A stretch of DNA of 64,000 bases from Afifella pfennigii DSM 17143 (GCF_000688515.1 NZ_JHZK01000006.1:1-64000), one strand, 5' to 3'; counted from the stretch's first letter, positions 41,955-58,532 are shown. Numbers and translations are program-made. The notes: a model not told the origin generated them from the letters alone.

Positions 41955-42543
41955 ATGTCGCCCCGCCAGCGGGGCCGGCTACAAGCTTCGCAGCTTACCG
42001 CCGTCGCCGGCACATCGGCGGCCGAGCGCGATGGGCTCGCGCCTCAGCGAGATGGTGTCGGTCGGGATATGACCGAGGCGCAGCGAGATCCGCATGGCGG
42101 CCCGCGCTTCCGCGAACGTGGATGGCCCCTCGCGCAGGCTTATCGCGCCTCCGCTGGTGATCGGCGGCCGCGGCAGGTTCACCCGGCCGGCCAGCCCGCC
42201 GCCTTTCGCGGTGTGGAGCCGCAGAACACGCGGATCTTTCCGCAGCTGGAGAGGGTTGCTATCACCCACCGATGGTTCGGACGTATCGCCATGACGCCTG
42301 ACTTCCTGCCGCATCTTTACGAGCCGCAGTTGGGCCTCTTGGTGCCCATTGGCTACAACGGTCTACAACGGTCGCGGTATCGCCATGTCGACCGCCTTCG
42401 GAAAACTGGCCGCGGAACGCCTGACCGGACGTGATATCGAGGTGAAAGCCCGTCCCCTTCGTCCCATCCCGCTACACAGTTTCAGGCGTGGCGCCGTTGC
42501 CGCAATCTCCGCCTATTATCGCTTTCTCGACGCGGTGCGATGA
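41955..42543 (+). pseudogene. Decayed C-terminal remnant of an FAD-dependent (DAO-type) oxidoreductase
   Basis: Three frames must be joined to read a D-amino-acid-oxidase/PuuB-like C-terminus: VIGGRGRFTRP (about 42157-42190), then NTRIFPQLERVAITHRWFGR to LGLLVPIGYNG (about 42210-42362), then YNGRGIAMSTAFGKLAAERL to RFLDAVR (to 42543). The second shift is caused by a tandem duplication of the 10-mer CTACAACGGT. An in-frame TGA also occurs at about 42070. The N-terminal two-thirds, including the FAD-binding fold, is missing. It lies between the puf terminator and the convergent hemA and marks an internal junction of the cluster. The upstream limit is approximate. Confidence 0.75.
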
Positions 42544-42682
42544 GGCGGCGGCCGGCTCGTCCGTAGCATCCGCTACGGCCTTGCCGATCCGCGAAGGGCC
42601 CTGTCGCCAAGGCGCTCCGGCAGAACGGTTCAACCTCGCTACAGAAGGCTCAAAGGCGTGGCCGGAGAACGCCGCGCCCTCC

Positions 42683-43894
42683 TCAGGCCGCCCGCGACAG
42701 ACCGATCTCCGACCAGATGGTCGCGAGCGCGTCGATGAGATGGTCGACATCCCAGTCCGAATGCAGCGGCGAAGGGGTGATCCTCAGCCGCTCCGTGCCG
42801 CGCGGCACCGTCGGGTAATTGATCGGCTGCACATAGATGGCGTACTGCGACAAGAGCCGGTCGCTGATCTGCTTGCACAGGACCGGATCGCCCACCATCA
42901 CCGGCACGATATGGCTCTCATTGGCCATATGCGGCACGCCGATCTCATCCAGGCGCCTGCGGACCGTGGCGACGCGCTCCTTCTGGCGCTCGCGCTCCGC
43001 CTCGCTTGCCTTGAGGTGACGGATGGAGGCGAGCGCTCCGGCCGCGACGGCCGGCGGCAGGGCGGTGGTGAAGATGAAGCCTGAGGCGAAGCTGCGCACG
43101 AAGTCGCACAGCGCCGTGGAGGCGGCGATATAGCCGCCCATGACGCCGAAGGCCTTGCCGAGCGTGCCTTCGATGACGGTGAGCCGCTCGGCGACCTCCT
43201 CGCGCTCCGAGATGCCGCCCCCGCGCGGCCCGTAAAGGCCGACCGCATGCACCTCGTCGAGATAGGTCATGGCGCCATGCGCCTCCGCCACGTCGCAGAT
43301 CTCCGCGATCGGGGCGATGTCGCCATCCATCGAATAGACCGATTCGAAGGCGACGAGCTTGGGTCGCTTCGGCGGCAGCGCCGCCAGCTTACGGTCCAGA
43401 TCCTCCGGGCTGTTGTGCTCGAAGATGACCTTCTCGGCCCGGCTGTGGCGAATGCCCTCGATCATCGAGGCATGGTTCTTGGCGTCCGAGAGCACGACGC
43501 AATCGGGAATCTTCGCCGCCAGCGTGCCCAGGCTCGCCCAGTTGGAGACATAGCCTGAGGTGAAGATGAGGGCGCTTTGTTTGCCGTGCAGGTCGGCGAG
43601 CTCCTTCTCCAGGAGCACGTGATAATGGTTGGTGCCGGAGATGTTGCGCGTGCCGCCGGCGCCGGCGCCGCAGCGCCCGAGAGCGAAATGCATCGCATCG
43701 ATGACGACCGCGTTCTGGCCCATGCCGAGATAGTCGTTGGAGCACCAGACGGTGACCTCGGCGCGGCCGCGCTCGCGGTAATGCGTGGCTCTGGGAAATT
43801 CGCCGGCATGGCGCTCCAGATCGGCGAAGACGCGATAGCGCCCTTCCTGGCGGAGCCCGTCGAGCTCCCTCTGAAAGAAGGCTTCGTAGTTCAT
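42683..43894 (-). CDS. hemA: 5-aminolevulinate synthase
   Basis: 403 aa, PLP enzyme joining glycine and succinyl-CoA, the first step of tetrapyrrole synthesis. Glycine-rich [32 protein letters not shown], and the PLP lysine in [15 protein letters not shown] are all present. The start [13 protein letters not shown] is the family N-terminus with a GGAGG site; an in-frame ATG at 43930, one base after the puhE stop, would add 12 residues and is a possible coupled start. It is the last gene of the minus-strand bchF-hemA block. Other hemA copies may exist outside the window. Confidence 0.96.
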   Translation of the reverse strand: MNYEAFFQRELDGLRQEGRYRVFADLERHAGEFPRATHYRERGRAEVTVWCSNDYLGMGQNAVVIDAMHFALGRCGAGAGGTRNISGTNHYHVLLEKELADLHGKQSALIFTSGYVSNWASLGTLAAKIPDCVVLSDAKNHASMIEGIRHSRAEKVIFEHNSPEDLDRKLAALPPKRPKLVAFESVYSMDGDIAPIAEICDVAEAHGAMTYLDEVHAVGLYGPRGGGISEREEVAERLTVIEGTLGKAFGVMGGYIAASTALCDFVRSFASGFIFTTALPPAVAAGALASIRHLKASEAERERQKERVATVRRRLDEIGVPHMANESHIVPVMVGDPVLCKQISDRLLSQYAIYVQPINYPTVPRGTERLRITPSPLHSDWDVDHLIDALATIWSEIGLSRAA

Positions 43895-43931
43895 CGTCTG
43901 GCCTCCGCTGACGCGATCCTCGTTGCTCATC

Positions 43932-44843
43932 TCATTCTCCCGGAGGTGGCGCGCCGGCCGTCCCGAAGACCGGCCGCGCGGGCAAGCTGGTTGAGGCGCT
44001 CGCCGCGCCAAGATGGCTGAAGGCGGGCGGACCCGGCCGGCCGCCTGCTTGGCCGCCGGCCTGCTTCTTGTCGGGCCTGTGCGCCTCGTGCGAGCGCATG
44101 CCCCATTTCCACAGCGCCTCTGCCGGCAGCGGTAGAACCATGAACCAGTGCTCCAGCACCGCAAGTGCCATCAGCGTCGCCAGGAAGGTGAAGGCGCTGG
44201 CCGCAAAAGAGCCCGCCGGTGCGCTAATGGCGCTCGCCGCCAGCAGCACGGCAATGCCCGTGGCGATGGTGACGGAGAAGGGGAAGAGCGGGTTCATCGG
44301 CTTCTTCAGCATGAAGCTCTTCAGATAAAGGAGGCTCTCCGGGAGGAGCTTCTCGCCGAGATTGCGCACGCCTAAAAACAGGTTGAGCTTGGCCGAAAGC
44401 CTCATCCCCCACAGGGTGAAGAAGGTGCCGACGCCGACGAAATTCTCGCCCTGCCAGGTCAGCGCCAGGATGGCGGCGGCCGAGGCGAGGATGGCAAGCT
44501 CGTGATAGAGGATGGTTTGCACGGCGAAGAAGAAGCGCTTCGCGCCCGTCGCCTCCGGCGGGCAGATGCTCTTGCGCGGCCCGGTGACATAACCCATCAG
44601 GAAGCTGATCTCGTGCCAGCCCCAGGCGAGGATGCCGAAGCTGAAGGCCAGGAACGCCCCGCCCACCGTGGTGTCGTTCGCCGTTGCGGCGAGCCCGTAG
44701 AGCGCTGCGGCGAGCAGCGCCGTGGCCCCCAGCATGCTCCAGCGGAAGGTGGAACGCGGCAGGCCGTCCAGATAGAGAATGGCGCCGGTGGAGAACCACC
44801 AGACGAACAGCGCGTAGATGATGGTAAGGGCGTAAAGGGCCAC
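43932..44843 (-). CDS. puhE: Photosynthetic complex assembly protein PuhE
   Basis: 303 aa (DUF3623 family), a polytopic inner-membrane protein with about seven predicted spans, such as [20 protein letters not shown] and [32 protein letters not shown] and [21 protein letters not shown] are family signatures. The last 50 residues are a Gly/Pro-rich tail. PuhE influences reaction-centre assembly in Rhodobacter. It lies 13 bases after acsF and its stop is one base from a possible hemA start. Confidence 0.93.
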   Translation of the reverse strand: MALYALTIIYALFVWWFSTGAILYLDGLPRSTFRWSMLGATALLAAALYGLAATANDTTVGGAFLAFSFGILAWGWHEISFLMGYVTGPRKSICPPEATGAKRFFFAVQTILYHELAILASAAAILALTWQGENFVGVGTFFTLWGMRLSAKLNLFLGVRNLGEKLLPESLLYLKSFMLKKPMNPLFPFSVTIATGIAVLLAASAISAPAGSFAASAFTFLATLMALAVLEHWFMVLPLPAEALWKWGMRSHEAHRPDKKQAGGQAGGRPGPPAFSHLGAASASTSLPARPVFGTAGAPPPGE

Positions 44844-44856
44844 CCTCGCTGCCTCC

Positions 44857-45924
44857 CTACCAAGCCGGGACCAGCCGGCTTTCGGCCGGCGGCGCGTTTT
44901 CCTTGGTCGGCATCAGATAGAGCCGTGCCAGGGAGAAGGCCGCGACGGCGCCCCAGCGAACTTGCCGGGCCGCGCCGGCGATGCCGCCCGCTTCCCTGGC
45001 CGCCGCCATGGCTTCGCTGGCCTGGCGCAGGCTTTCGAGGCCGGAGCGAAAGCGCGGATTGTCGATATCGAGCGTCAGCGGAAAGACCTGCCGAGAAATC
45101 TCGCTGGTGATGCGAAAAACCTTGAAGTCGTACTCGGTCGGGTCGATGTGCAGCGCCTTGTGGAATTCCGGCCGCGCATGGTCGCGCACATACATGGTGG
45201 CGAAGACGGCGAGCACGAAGAAGCGCACCCAGTACTTGTTGAGGCCGCTCGTGACATGCGGGTTCGCCCGCATCAACAGCGCGAAGGCCTCGCCGTGGCG
45301 GAACTCGTCGTTGCACCACTGCTCGAACCACTTGAAGATTGGATGGAAGCGATATTCGGGATGCTTCTCCAGGTGCCGATAGATGGTGATGTAGCGGGCG
45401 TAGCCGATCTTCTCCGACAGATAGGTGGCGTAGTAGATGAACTTCGGCCGGAAGAAGGTGTACTTCTTGGTACGTGTGAGAAAGCCGAGGTCGACGCCGA
45501 TGTTAAAATCCTTCAGCGCATCGTTGATGAAGCCGGCATGGCGCGCCTCGTCGCGGCTCATATAGCGGAAGAGCTCGCAGATATCGGGGTTCTTGCCGCG
45601 CTTCTTCATCTCCGCATAGAGCACGCAGCCGGAGAATTCGGCCGTCAGGGAGCTGACCAGAAAGTCGACGAACTCCTTTCTGAGCCCCTCCGGCAGGTCG
45701 CTCAGCTTCACGTCGTCCCAGGCCTCGGTGCGGCGGAAATGGTTCTTGTTGGGGTCTGAACGCATCTCCTCGATGAGAGCGTCCCATTCGGCGCGCACCG
45801 GGGTGACGTCGATGGCGTCGAGCTCGTCGAAATCCGTGGTGTAGAAGCGCGGGCTGAGAACCGTGCTTTCCTGCGCCTGGCGGGTGGTGTCGTTGGGAGC
45901 GATGGAGAGATGTTCGATAGTCAT
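44857..45924 (-). CDS. acsF: Aerobic Mg-protoporphyrin IX monomethyl ester cyclase AcsF
   Basis: 355 aa di-iron oxygenase that forms the isocyclic E ring using O2. The two ferritin-like metal motifs are [13 protein letters not shown] and [15 protein letters not shown], with upstream carboxylates in [17 protein letters not shown]. The start [12 protein letters not shown] overlaps the stop of the upstream 101-aa ORF (ATGA); an upstream ATG at 45996 is ignored. No oxygen-independent cyclase (bchE) is in this window, so this step needs oxygen unless bchE is elsewhere. Confidence 0.97.
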   Translation of the reverse strand: MTIEHLSIAPNDTTRQAQESTVLSPRFYTTDFDELDAIDVTPVRAEWDALIEEMRSDPNKNHFRRTEAWDDVKLSDLPEGLRKEFVDFLVSSLTAEFSGCVLYAEMKKRGKNPDICELFRYMSRDEARHAGFINDALKDFNIGVDLGFLTRTKKYTFFRPKFIYYATYLSEKIGYARYITIYRHLEKHPEYRFHPIFKWFEQWCNDEFRHGEAFALLMRANPHVTSGLNKYWVRFFVLAVFATMYVRDHARPEFHKALHIDPTEYDFKVFRITSEISRQVFPLTLDIDNPRFRSGLESLRQASEAMAAAREAGGIAGAARQVRWGAVAAFSLARLYLMPTKENAPPAESRLVPAW

Positions 45925-46226
45925 AGCCTGCTTTCCGAGGAGAAACTGAACTCCAGGAGTTCCATGAACTCCAGGTCGCCGGTCATGCGTGTCCATAACC
46001 GTTCCAGGGCGCTCGCCCTTGTCACGGTTGCCATGCGGCGGAAGGTGGCCTTCTCGCCATAGGGCACGACAATCGGCTCGCCATCGACACGCACCGCATC
46101 GCCCGGCTGGATCTCAAGCCCCCCGTCGAGTTCCACATGGGCGTGCAAGCTGTCGAAGGTGTTCTCTACCTCGATAGTGCAGGGCACGGTAATTTTCTTG
46201 GGTGGACCCGCGAGCCGGTCTATCAC
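45921..46226 (-). CDS. 101-aa conserved PGC protein of unknown function (between puhC and acsF)
   Basis: A soluble-looking 101-aa protein: [20 protein letters not shown], then [20 protein letters not shown], which looks like a small beta-barrel, followed by a helical C-terminus ([20 protein letters not shown]). It overlaps puhC (ATGA) at its start and acsF (ATGA) at its end, so it is translated with both. From memory, a small ORF of this kind sits at this place in many alphaproteobacterial clusters, without assigned function. A cyclase or assembly accessory role is inferred from position only. Confidence 0.8.
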   Translation of the reverse strand: MIDRLAGPPKKITVPCTIEVENTFDSLHAHVELDGGLEIQPGDAVRVDGEPIVVPYGEKATFRRMATVTRASALERLWTRMTGDLEFMELLEFSFSSESRL

Positions 46227-46681
46227 TGTACCTGGCTCCCATCACCAAGCAGCCGCGCAAAAACCTGCGCGTTGGTGGGTCCGAAAGCGTGCAGCTCCAA
46301 GCGGCGGCCTGTCGCTGTATCCTCCAAAGAAAGCCGTCCATCGGCCCAATGGGTGAGCCGGAAGGGCGCGTCCTGGCCGAGGCCTTGCAGTTTGCGCTCG
46401 CGGGCGAGCCCACGCAGCGTGGCGCGCAAGAACCCGTTGGTGCCAGGCTCCATGACAGCGATCAAATCGTCGCTGTCGGCATCGTAGACACCGACGCCGC
46501 CGTCCTCCTGGTCGACGAATATCAGCTGCCGTTCTTCCACGGCGGTGCTCTGAGGCAGATCGGTCTTACCGAAGCCGGTATATTGGCCGACGGCAGCGAG
46601 CAGGATCGCAGCGCCGACCAATATCCCGACGGCGATAAGCGGGCCGCGAGGAAACGGAGCTGGGTGGGTCAACCTGCTCAC
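46223..46681 (-). CDS. puhC: Photosynthetic complex assembly protein PuhC
   Basis: 152 aa from a GTG start with a TAGGAG site; an ORF running further upstream overlaps puhB and lacks family character. One N-terminal membrane span (about residues 11-32, GPLIAVGILVGAAILLAAVG) is followed by a periplasmic domain (RQLIFVDQEDGGVGVYDADS to PTNAQVFARLLGDG). PuhC supports reaction-centre/LH1 organisation in Rhodobacter. It starts 13 bases after puhB. Confidence 0.9.
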   Translation of the reverse strand: MSRLTHPAPFPRGPLIAVGILVGAAILLAAVGQYTGFGKTDLPQSTAVEERQLIFVDQEDGGVGVYDADSDDLIAVMEPGTNGFLRATLRGLARERKLQGLGQDAPFRLTHWADGRLSLEDTATGRRLELHAFGPTNAQVFARLLGDGSQVQ

Positions 46682-46694
46682 TGGACTTTTTCTC

Positions 46695-47369
46695 CTAAGC
46701 CGCCGCTTCGGTGGCTTGCGATTGCCATTTCTGGGAACTTTCGCCCTTCGATGTTTCGGTCGAGCTTTCCTCGGTCGCCTTGCTGTCGGCTGCAGATTTG
46801 GCGAGCGCCTCAGAGAGTATCTCTGCAACACGTGCCGCGTCTGCGATCGCCCGCAGCATCGGCTCCGGACGCTTGATCTTCCAGGGCCTGGCATGGGGCC
46901 ACAGCGGGAAGTAGCCGATGTGCCGTCCAGGCAGGAGTGTCAGGACGATCTCGCCGTCACCGCGGTCATTGTACGTTTTAACGGCCGCCGCTTCGATCTC
47001 GTTGAAGGGGATGTTGATGGTGAGAGGCACCGCCAGTCCCGAGCGAAAAACGAGGCGACGATTGGTTATTGTGTACACCGAAGTGCGAGCGATTAAGACG
47101 CCATAGATATAGAAAATGCCGAGCGCGACGACGGCTGCAGTCAGCAACCAGCTGCCGGCGATCGCCGCGTCCGCGAGCGACCCTCCCGCCCCGAGCACTG
47201 TGCCGATGCGCAGGGCGAGAAGAATGCCGAAATAAAGCGTTAGCGTTGGCAGATGGAAGGCGCGCCGGGCCAAAAGGCCCCGGCGCGGCTCCCCTTGCCA
47301 GAGGACCCGTTCCCCTTCCGGCAGCTTGCCAGGCACGCCGCGGATGGGTTCAGAGTCAAATTCGTTCAC
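46695..47369 (-). CDS. puhB: Photosynthetic complex assembly protein PuhB
   Basis: 224 aa. An N-terminal cytoplasmic segment (GKLPEGERVLWQGEPRRGLL), two membrane spans (about 42-60 and 70-95), then a PH-like domain (YTITNRRLVFRSGLAVPLTI, VLTLLPGRHIGYFPLWPHAR). The C-terminal about 30 residues are polar and Ser/Glu rich. PuhB helps reaction-centre assembly. The start overlaps the puhA stop (ATGA). Confidence 0.94.
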   Translation of the reverse strand: MNEFDSEPIRGVPGKLPEGERVLWQGEPRRGLLARRAFHLPTLTLYFGILLALRIGTVLGAGGSLADAAIAGSWLLTAAVVALGIFYIYGVLIARTSVYTITNRRLVFRSGLAVPLTINIPFNEIEAAAVKTYNDRGDGEIVLTLLPGRHIGYFPLWPHARPWKIKRPEPMLRAIADAARVAEILSEALAKSAADSKATEESSTETSKGESSQKWQSQATEAAA

Positions 47370-48127
47370 AGCAGCGGCTCCTGCCGGGCGGGCGTAGCAT
47401 AAAGATAACCGCCACCGTAGTAGCCGGTGATGCGATCCTCCTCAAGCATCGTAATCTGCGTCGAGCTGGCGGTCCGCGGCACGTCGGCGAACTGGCGAGC
47501 GATCAGCGCCTTCACTTTGACCCGCCGTAGGCGAGAATCGATGTCGGCTAGCACGACCGGAACAAGAACCCTGCCGCCTTCGTTGAGATCGACCTGCAGG
47601 TAGCGGATCATCGGATCGGAACGGTCGATCCAGACATCGTCGATGGTGCCGACGATGGCACGGTCGGCCGCTTCCACCAGCATGCCGCGCGGATCTGGAT
47701 CACGCGGGTCCAGGAAGAAGTTGTCGACGCTCGACATCGGCACGATCTGGGGCTCTCCTCCCAAAGTCAGATCCGGCTCGTCGGCGCGCTCGGCGTAGCT
47801 AGCCGGGCCGACGCCATCGACCAACGGATTGCCGACTGGTGCATATGGCGCACCGGGGGTGGGCCGGCTCGGGGTAAGACGCGGCTCGCGCGTGTCCCCG
47901 CGGCCGGACTGGATCATGCTGCCATCCGGCATACGGAAGAACTTGGGAGCTGGCATATCCGGGAAGCCGACGACGGCCTCACCGCCCGGACGCTCAGACA
48001 TCAGCGGATAGCCTTCCCGCTTGTCCTCGCGACGCAGGTAGATGATTAGACCTGCAAAGAAAATCCAGAAGGCGTATAACGTCATCTGGGCGACATCCAT
48101 ATAACCTGTAAGTGCTCCGGCGGGCAT
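47366..48127 (-). CDS. puhA: Reaction centre H subunit
   Basis: 253 aa. One N-terminal membrane span (about residues 12-30, VAQMTLYAFWIFFAGLIIYL) followed by RREDKREGYPL, the H-subunit signature, and a cytoplasmic PRC-barrel domain (VGTIDDVWIDRSDPMIRYLQ, ILARQ-type helix ALIARQFADVP). It covers the quinone side of PufLM and helps proton delivery to QB. It lies in the lhaA-puhABC order typical of alphaproteobacteria. Confidence 0.97.
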   Translation of the reverse strand: MPAGALTGYMDVAQMTLYAFWIFFAGLIIYLRREDKREGYPLMSERPGGEAVVGFPDMPAPKFFRMPDGSMIQSGRGDTREPRLTPSRPTPGAPYAPVGNPLVDGVGPASYAERADEPDLTLGGEPQIVPMSSVDNFFLDPRDPDPRGMLVEAADRAIVGTIDDVWIDRSDPMIRYLQVDLNEGGRVLVPVVLADIDSRLRRVKVKALIARQFADVPRTASSTQITMLEEDRITGYYGGGYLYATPARQEPLL

Positions 48128-48149
48128 TGATAACCTCCATTAGCAACGG

Positions 48150-49583
48150 CTAGCCGGGAAACTCGGCCAGACCGAACGACGATGATGGATCGGAGCGTGT
48201 TTGCCCCCCCGACCCGACGAGCGGCCCTATCGCCACGAGGGTGGCGGCGAGCAGCGCGATCTCGATGTGATAAACTATGCTGTATCCGGCAGCCGGACCG
48301 GTGAGGGCCGGGCCAAGCAGCCCCTGCGTCGCAAGCGAGGAGAAGACGTCGCGGATAACGCCTCCGAGCGCGATGGCGCAGCCTGCAGCGGTTGCCTGCA
48401 CAGCGCCCCAGGCGCCGAGCGCAAGCCCGCTCTGTCCGGCCTTGGAAAGATCCATCGCCGCCGTCAGCGTGCCGACCGCGAAGAGGCCAGCGCCAAAGCC
48501 GATGATCGCCGTGCCAATTCGGAAAAGCATGGTAGATTCAAGCGGTGCCGCAAAAACGACGGCAGCGAAAGCGAAGATGCCGGCAAGGGCGCCGTAGGCG
48601 GCAAGCCGGTAAGGATCGGCGCCGCGGCTGAGCGATCGCGCGGCGTACGCAAAACCGACAAGCGAACCACCGGCAAGAAGCGCTGTCAGCTGCGTCGTGG
48701 CGCTGACGGAAAGCTTCAGCACCTCGCCTCCGTAGGGCTCCAGGAGGATGTCCTGCATCGAAAAGCCCGCAGTGCCCAGCCCAACCGCCACCAGCAGCCG
48801 GCTTGCGCGTCCACCTTTCGCAAAGCTTGCCCAAGCATCGCGGAAACGCGGCCGCTCTTGGTCGGGTCGGGTGCTGGAGGGATCGCGCGCCTCCTGTTTC
48901 CACAACGCCACGACGTTAAGAACGAAGGTCAGCAAGGCCGCGCCCTGGATCACCTGGACAAGCCGTGTTGGGCCGAAATCCTCCAGCAGCGCGCCGAAGA
49001 CCAGTGCGCTTACCACCATGCCGAGAAGTAGCATGACATAAAGGAGGGCAACCACCCGCGGACGCGCTTCGGGCGGAGCCAGGTCGTTGGCAAGCGCCAA
49101 TCCTGCGGTCTGCGTTGTATGCAGGCCGGCCCCGATGAGCAGAAAGCCTAACGCCGCCCCGATCTGGCCATAGAGCGCCGCGCTGTGCCCGTCGCCCGAA
49201 AGCACCAAAAGCGCGAAGGGCATGAAGGCAAGCCCGCCGAACTGCAAGAGTGTGCCCATCCAGATATAGGGCACGCGCTTCCAGCCGAGCAACGAGCGAT
49301 GGGTATCGGAACGAAAGCCGATCAGCGCCCGGAAGGGCGCAAAGACCAGCGGTAGAGAGACCATCAACGAGACGAGCCATGCATGCGCGCCCAACTCGAC
49401 GATCATCACCCGATTGAGCGTGCCGTTGAGCAGCGCCACGGCCATGCCGACGGAAACTTGGAACAAGGACAGGCGCAAAAGCCGGCCGAGCGGAAGCTCG
49501 GTCGTCGCGGCATCCGCGAACGGCAGAAACTGCGGCCCCATTTGGAGCCAAGCTTTGCTCATGGCCTCGTTAAACCGCTTCAT
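48150..49583 (-). CDS. lhaA: LhaA, PucC-family LH1 assembly factor
   Basis: 477 aa, major-facilitator fold of the bacteriochlorophyll-delivery type with about 12 spans. LGRLLRLSLFQVSVGMAVAL near the N-terminus, TLNRVMIVELGAHAWLVSLM and ALIGFRSDTHRSLLGWKRVP are family signatures. It is required for normal LH1 assembly in Rhodobacter capsulatus. The start MKRFNEAMSKAW overlaps the bchM stop (ATGA); a longer frame upstream is inside bchM. Confidence 0.95.
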   Translation of the reverse strand: MKRFNEAMSKAWLQMGPQFLPFADAATTELPLGRLLRLSLFQVSVGMAVALLNGTLNRVMIVELGAHAWLVSLMVSLPLVFAPFRALIGFRSDTHRSLLGWKRVPYIWMGTLLQFGGLAFMPFALLVLSGDGHSAALYGQIGAALGFLLIGAGLHTTQTAGLALANDLAPPEARPRVVALLYVMLLLGMVVSALVFGALLEDFGPTRLVQVIQGAALLTFVLNVVALWKQEARDPSSTRPDQERPRFRDAWASFAKGGRASRLLVAVGLGTAGFSMQDILLEPYGGEVLKLSVSATTQLTALLAGGSLVGFAYAARSLSRGADPYRLAAYGALAGIFAFAAVVFAAPLESTMLFRIGTAIIGFGAGLFAVGTLTAAMDLSKAGQSGLALGAWGAVQATAAGCAIALGGVIRDVFSSLATQGLLGPALTGPAAGYSIVYHIEIALLAATLVAIGPLVGSGGQTRSDPSSSFGLAEFPG

Positions 49584-50280
49584 GCCGGCACGAGCTCCAT
49601 TGCCTGTGACGTATAAAATCCACTTACGATACGCCGGGACCGGCCCGGCTGCCATTGGCTAAGCGAGGGTGTCGCAGCGACCAGCTGGCGCAGTCTTTCC
49701 TCGCTGATGGGTTCGATGGACGGCGCCCGGTCGCTCTTGGGGAAGAAGCGCCCGGCCGCGTGCATGGCCGCGAGCAAAGCCGTGCGCGGCGCGAAGGTGA
49801 AGACGATGCCGGCGCCGGCGCGCTTGCCGAGCCTGGCGAGGATGTCGGCGAGATCGGCGGGCTTGTAGTGGATGAGCGAATCCATCGCCACCACGAAGTC
49901 GAAGCTGCCGAGAGCCGGATCCAGCATGTCGCCGACCCGGAAGTCGATGCGTTCCGCGCCCGGCTTGTCCTTGGCGCGCTCGCGGGCGAGCTCCACCAGC
50001 GAAGGCGACAGGTCGCTCGCCACCACCTCAGCGCCGCGCGCCGCCGCCTCCAGCGACAGCGCGCCCGTGCCGCAGCCGGCGTCCAGGAGCCTGACGCCGG
50101 TCAGATCCTCCGGCAGGTAGGACAGGAGCACGCCCCGCATCTCGTCGCGGCCGGCGCGGACCGTGGCGCGGATGCGGCTGACCGGCGCGTCGGAAGTCAG
50201 CCGGGACCAGGCATCGGCCGCCGTACGGTCGAAGTAGGTCTCAAGCTGTCCGCGGCGCTCCAGATACGAGGCGTTCTGCA

Positions 50281-50281
<1 letters not shown>
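49580..50281 (-). CDS. bchM: Mg-protoporphyrin IX methyltransferase BchM
   Basis: 233 aa. SAM-dependent methylation of the ring-C propionate of Mg-protoporphyrin IX. N-terminus MQNASYLERRGQLETYFDRT is classic BchM. SAM motif VRLLDAGCGTGALSLEAAAR (about residues 65-84); later FDFVVAMDSLIHY. The ATG shares one base with the TGA of bchL. Confidence 0.96.
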
Positions 50282-54870
<4,589 letters not shown>

Positions 54871-54896
<26 letters not shown>

Positions 54897-56454
54897 CGTA
54901 CAATGTCTCAACCGTGATCGTGGAAAGCCCGCGTTCCTCCGCAAAACGCTCGGTGTTGCGCCGAGCTTTCCCCCGCACGAAGAAAGGTATCTTCTTCAGC
55001 TCCTGTTCGGCTTCCGCCGCCCAGGCGATTTCCTTGCTCACCAGGGCAAGCTGAGCCTTCTCCGGCTCCGCGTCCTTGATCTGAGTCGGGCTGGGGGACG
55101 GTGCGGCGCCATGTCCTAGATGCGAGGGTTGCGCCTCGTCGTGGAACTCAAAGTCGCCGCGGAACATGCCGATGAGATGCTCTTCCAGCCCCATCATCAG
55201 CGGGTGCACGAACGTGTCGAAGATGACGTTGGCGCCCTCAAAGCCCATCTGCGGCGAGTAGCGGGCCGGGAAGTCCTGCACATGCACCGGCGCGGAGATG
55301 ACGGCGCAGGGGATGCGCAGCCGCTTGGCGATATGGCGCTCCATCTGCGTGCCGAGAACGAGCTCCGGCTGCAGCTCGGCGACCTTGGCCTCCACCTCCA
55401 GATAATCGTCGGTGATCAGCGCCTCAACGCCGTATGCCTCGGCGGCGGTGCGAAGCTCGCGGGCGAATTCGCGGCTATAGGTGCCAAGCCCGACGACCTT
55501 GTAGCCGAGCTCCTTATCGGCGATGCGCGCGGCCGCCATGGCGTGGGTGGCGTCGCCGAAGATGAAGACGCGCTTGCCGGTCAGATAGGTCGAATCGACG
55601 GAGCGCGAATACCAGGGCAGGCGCGAATGGGCGCCGGCGAGCACCGGGGTCGGATCGACGCCGGCGAGCTCGGCGACTTCGTTGACGAAATCGATGGTGG
55701 CGCCGACGCCGATCGGCACCGTCTTCGTCGCCTTCTGACGGAAGGTTCGCTCCAGCCAGCGCGCCGCCGTGGCGGCGATCTCCGGATAGAGCACGACGTT
55801 GAAATCGGCCTCGCCGAGACGGGCGAGATCGGCCGGGCGGGCGCCGAGGGGCGCGGTGACGGCGACATCGACGCCGAGCCGGTCCAGAAGCCGGGTCACT
55901 TCGGCGACATCGTCGCGGTGGCGGAAGCCGAGCGCCGTCGGGCCGAGGAGGTTGCAGCGCGGGCGCCTTGCCGGATCGCGCGCCGGGCGCTCGCTGCCCG
56001 GCGGCGGCGCATGCGGCGAGGCGAGCGCGCGCACCATATGGTAGAAGGTCTCCGAGGCGCCCCAATTCTCCTTGCGCTGATAGGAGGGCAGCTCCAGCGG
56101 CACCACCGGCAGCGGCAGGTCGAGCGCCTTGGCGAGCCCGCCCGGATCGTCCTGGATGAGCTCGGCCGTGCAGGAAGCGCCGACCAGCATCGCCTCCGGC
56201 TTGAAGCGCTCATAGGCCTCGCGCGCGGCGGTCTTGAAGATCTCGGCCGTGTCGGCACCCAGATCGCGTGCCTCGAAGGTCGTGTAGGTGACCGGCGGGC
56301 GCTTGTCGCGCCGCTCGATCATGGTGAAGAGCAGGTCGGCATAGGTGTCGCCCTGCGGCGCGTGCAGGACGTAATGGACGCCCTCCATGGCCGTGGCGAT
56401 GCGCATGGCGCCGACATGCGGCGGGCCTTCGTAGGTCCAGACGGTGAGCTGCAT
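54871..56454 (-). CDS. bchB: Light-independent protochlorophyllide reductase subunit BchB
   Basis: 527 aa, NifK-like half of the catalytic BchNB complex. Starts [20 protein letters not shown]. The aspartate ligand of the NB cluster is expected near residue 36 ([20 protein letters not shown]). [20 protein letters not shown] is conserved. The C-terminal DUF-like helical extension ([20 protein letters not shown]) is present. It lies two bases after bchN and overlaps bchH by 26 bases. Confidence 0.97.
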
Positions 56455-56456
56455 GG

Positions 56457-58267
<1,811 letters not shown>

Positions 58268-58326
58268 CGCGGCTGCCTCCTGAGCGGCATATCGCAAACC
58301 GGACTCTAGGACCGCCCCTCCGTCAC

Positions 58327-58360
58327 TGTCAACAACACTAGACGTAAATCTAACTTTACA
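58327..58360. promoter_or_regulatory. Two abutting near-consensus PpsR boxes between bchF and aerR
   Basis: TGT-N12-ACG (58327-58344) and CGT-N12-ACA (58343-58360) overlap by two bases; each has one mismatch to TGT-N12-ACA. They lie 60-93 bases upstream of the bchF start and 170-200 bases before aerR, in the only sizeable non-coding gap (58268-58532) of this part. A TATAGT at 58418-58423 could be a -10 for aerR, without a clear -35. Confidence 0.5.
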
Positions 58361-58532
58361 ACATCGAAGAGGCGGTTCTAAGCTCACCCTCCCTATCGCT
58401 GGGTGCAGGAAAGTGATTATAGTGCTCGCCTGCATCCGGCGTCGGCGCTCCTTCAAAGTGGGCGCACCTCGTCGATCCGGGAGGCTTTTGTATCTTGCCC
58501 GGTCGGGTGCGAACGAGGGGGAGGGCGAGTAG

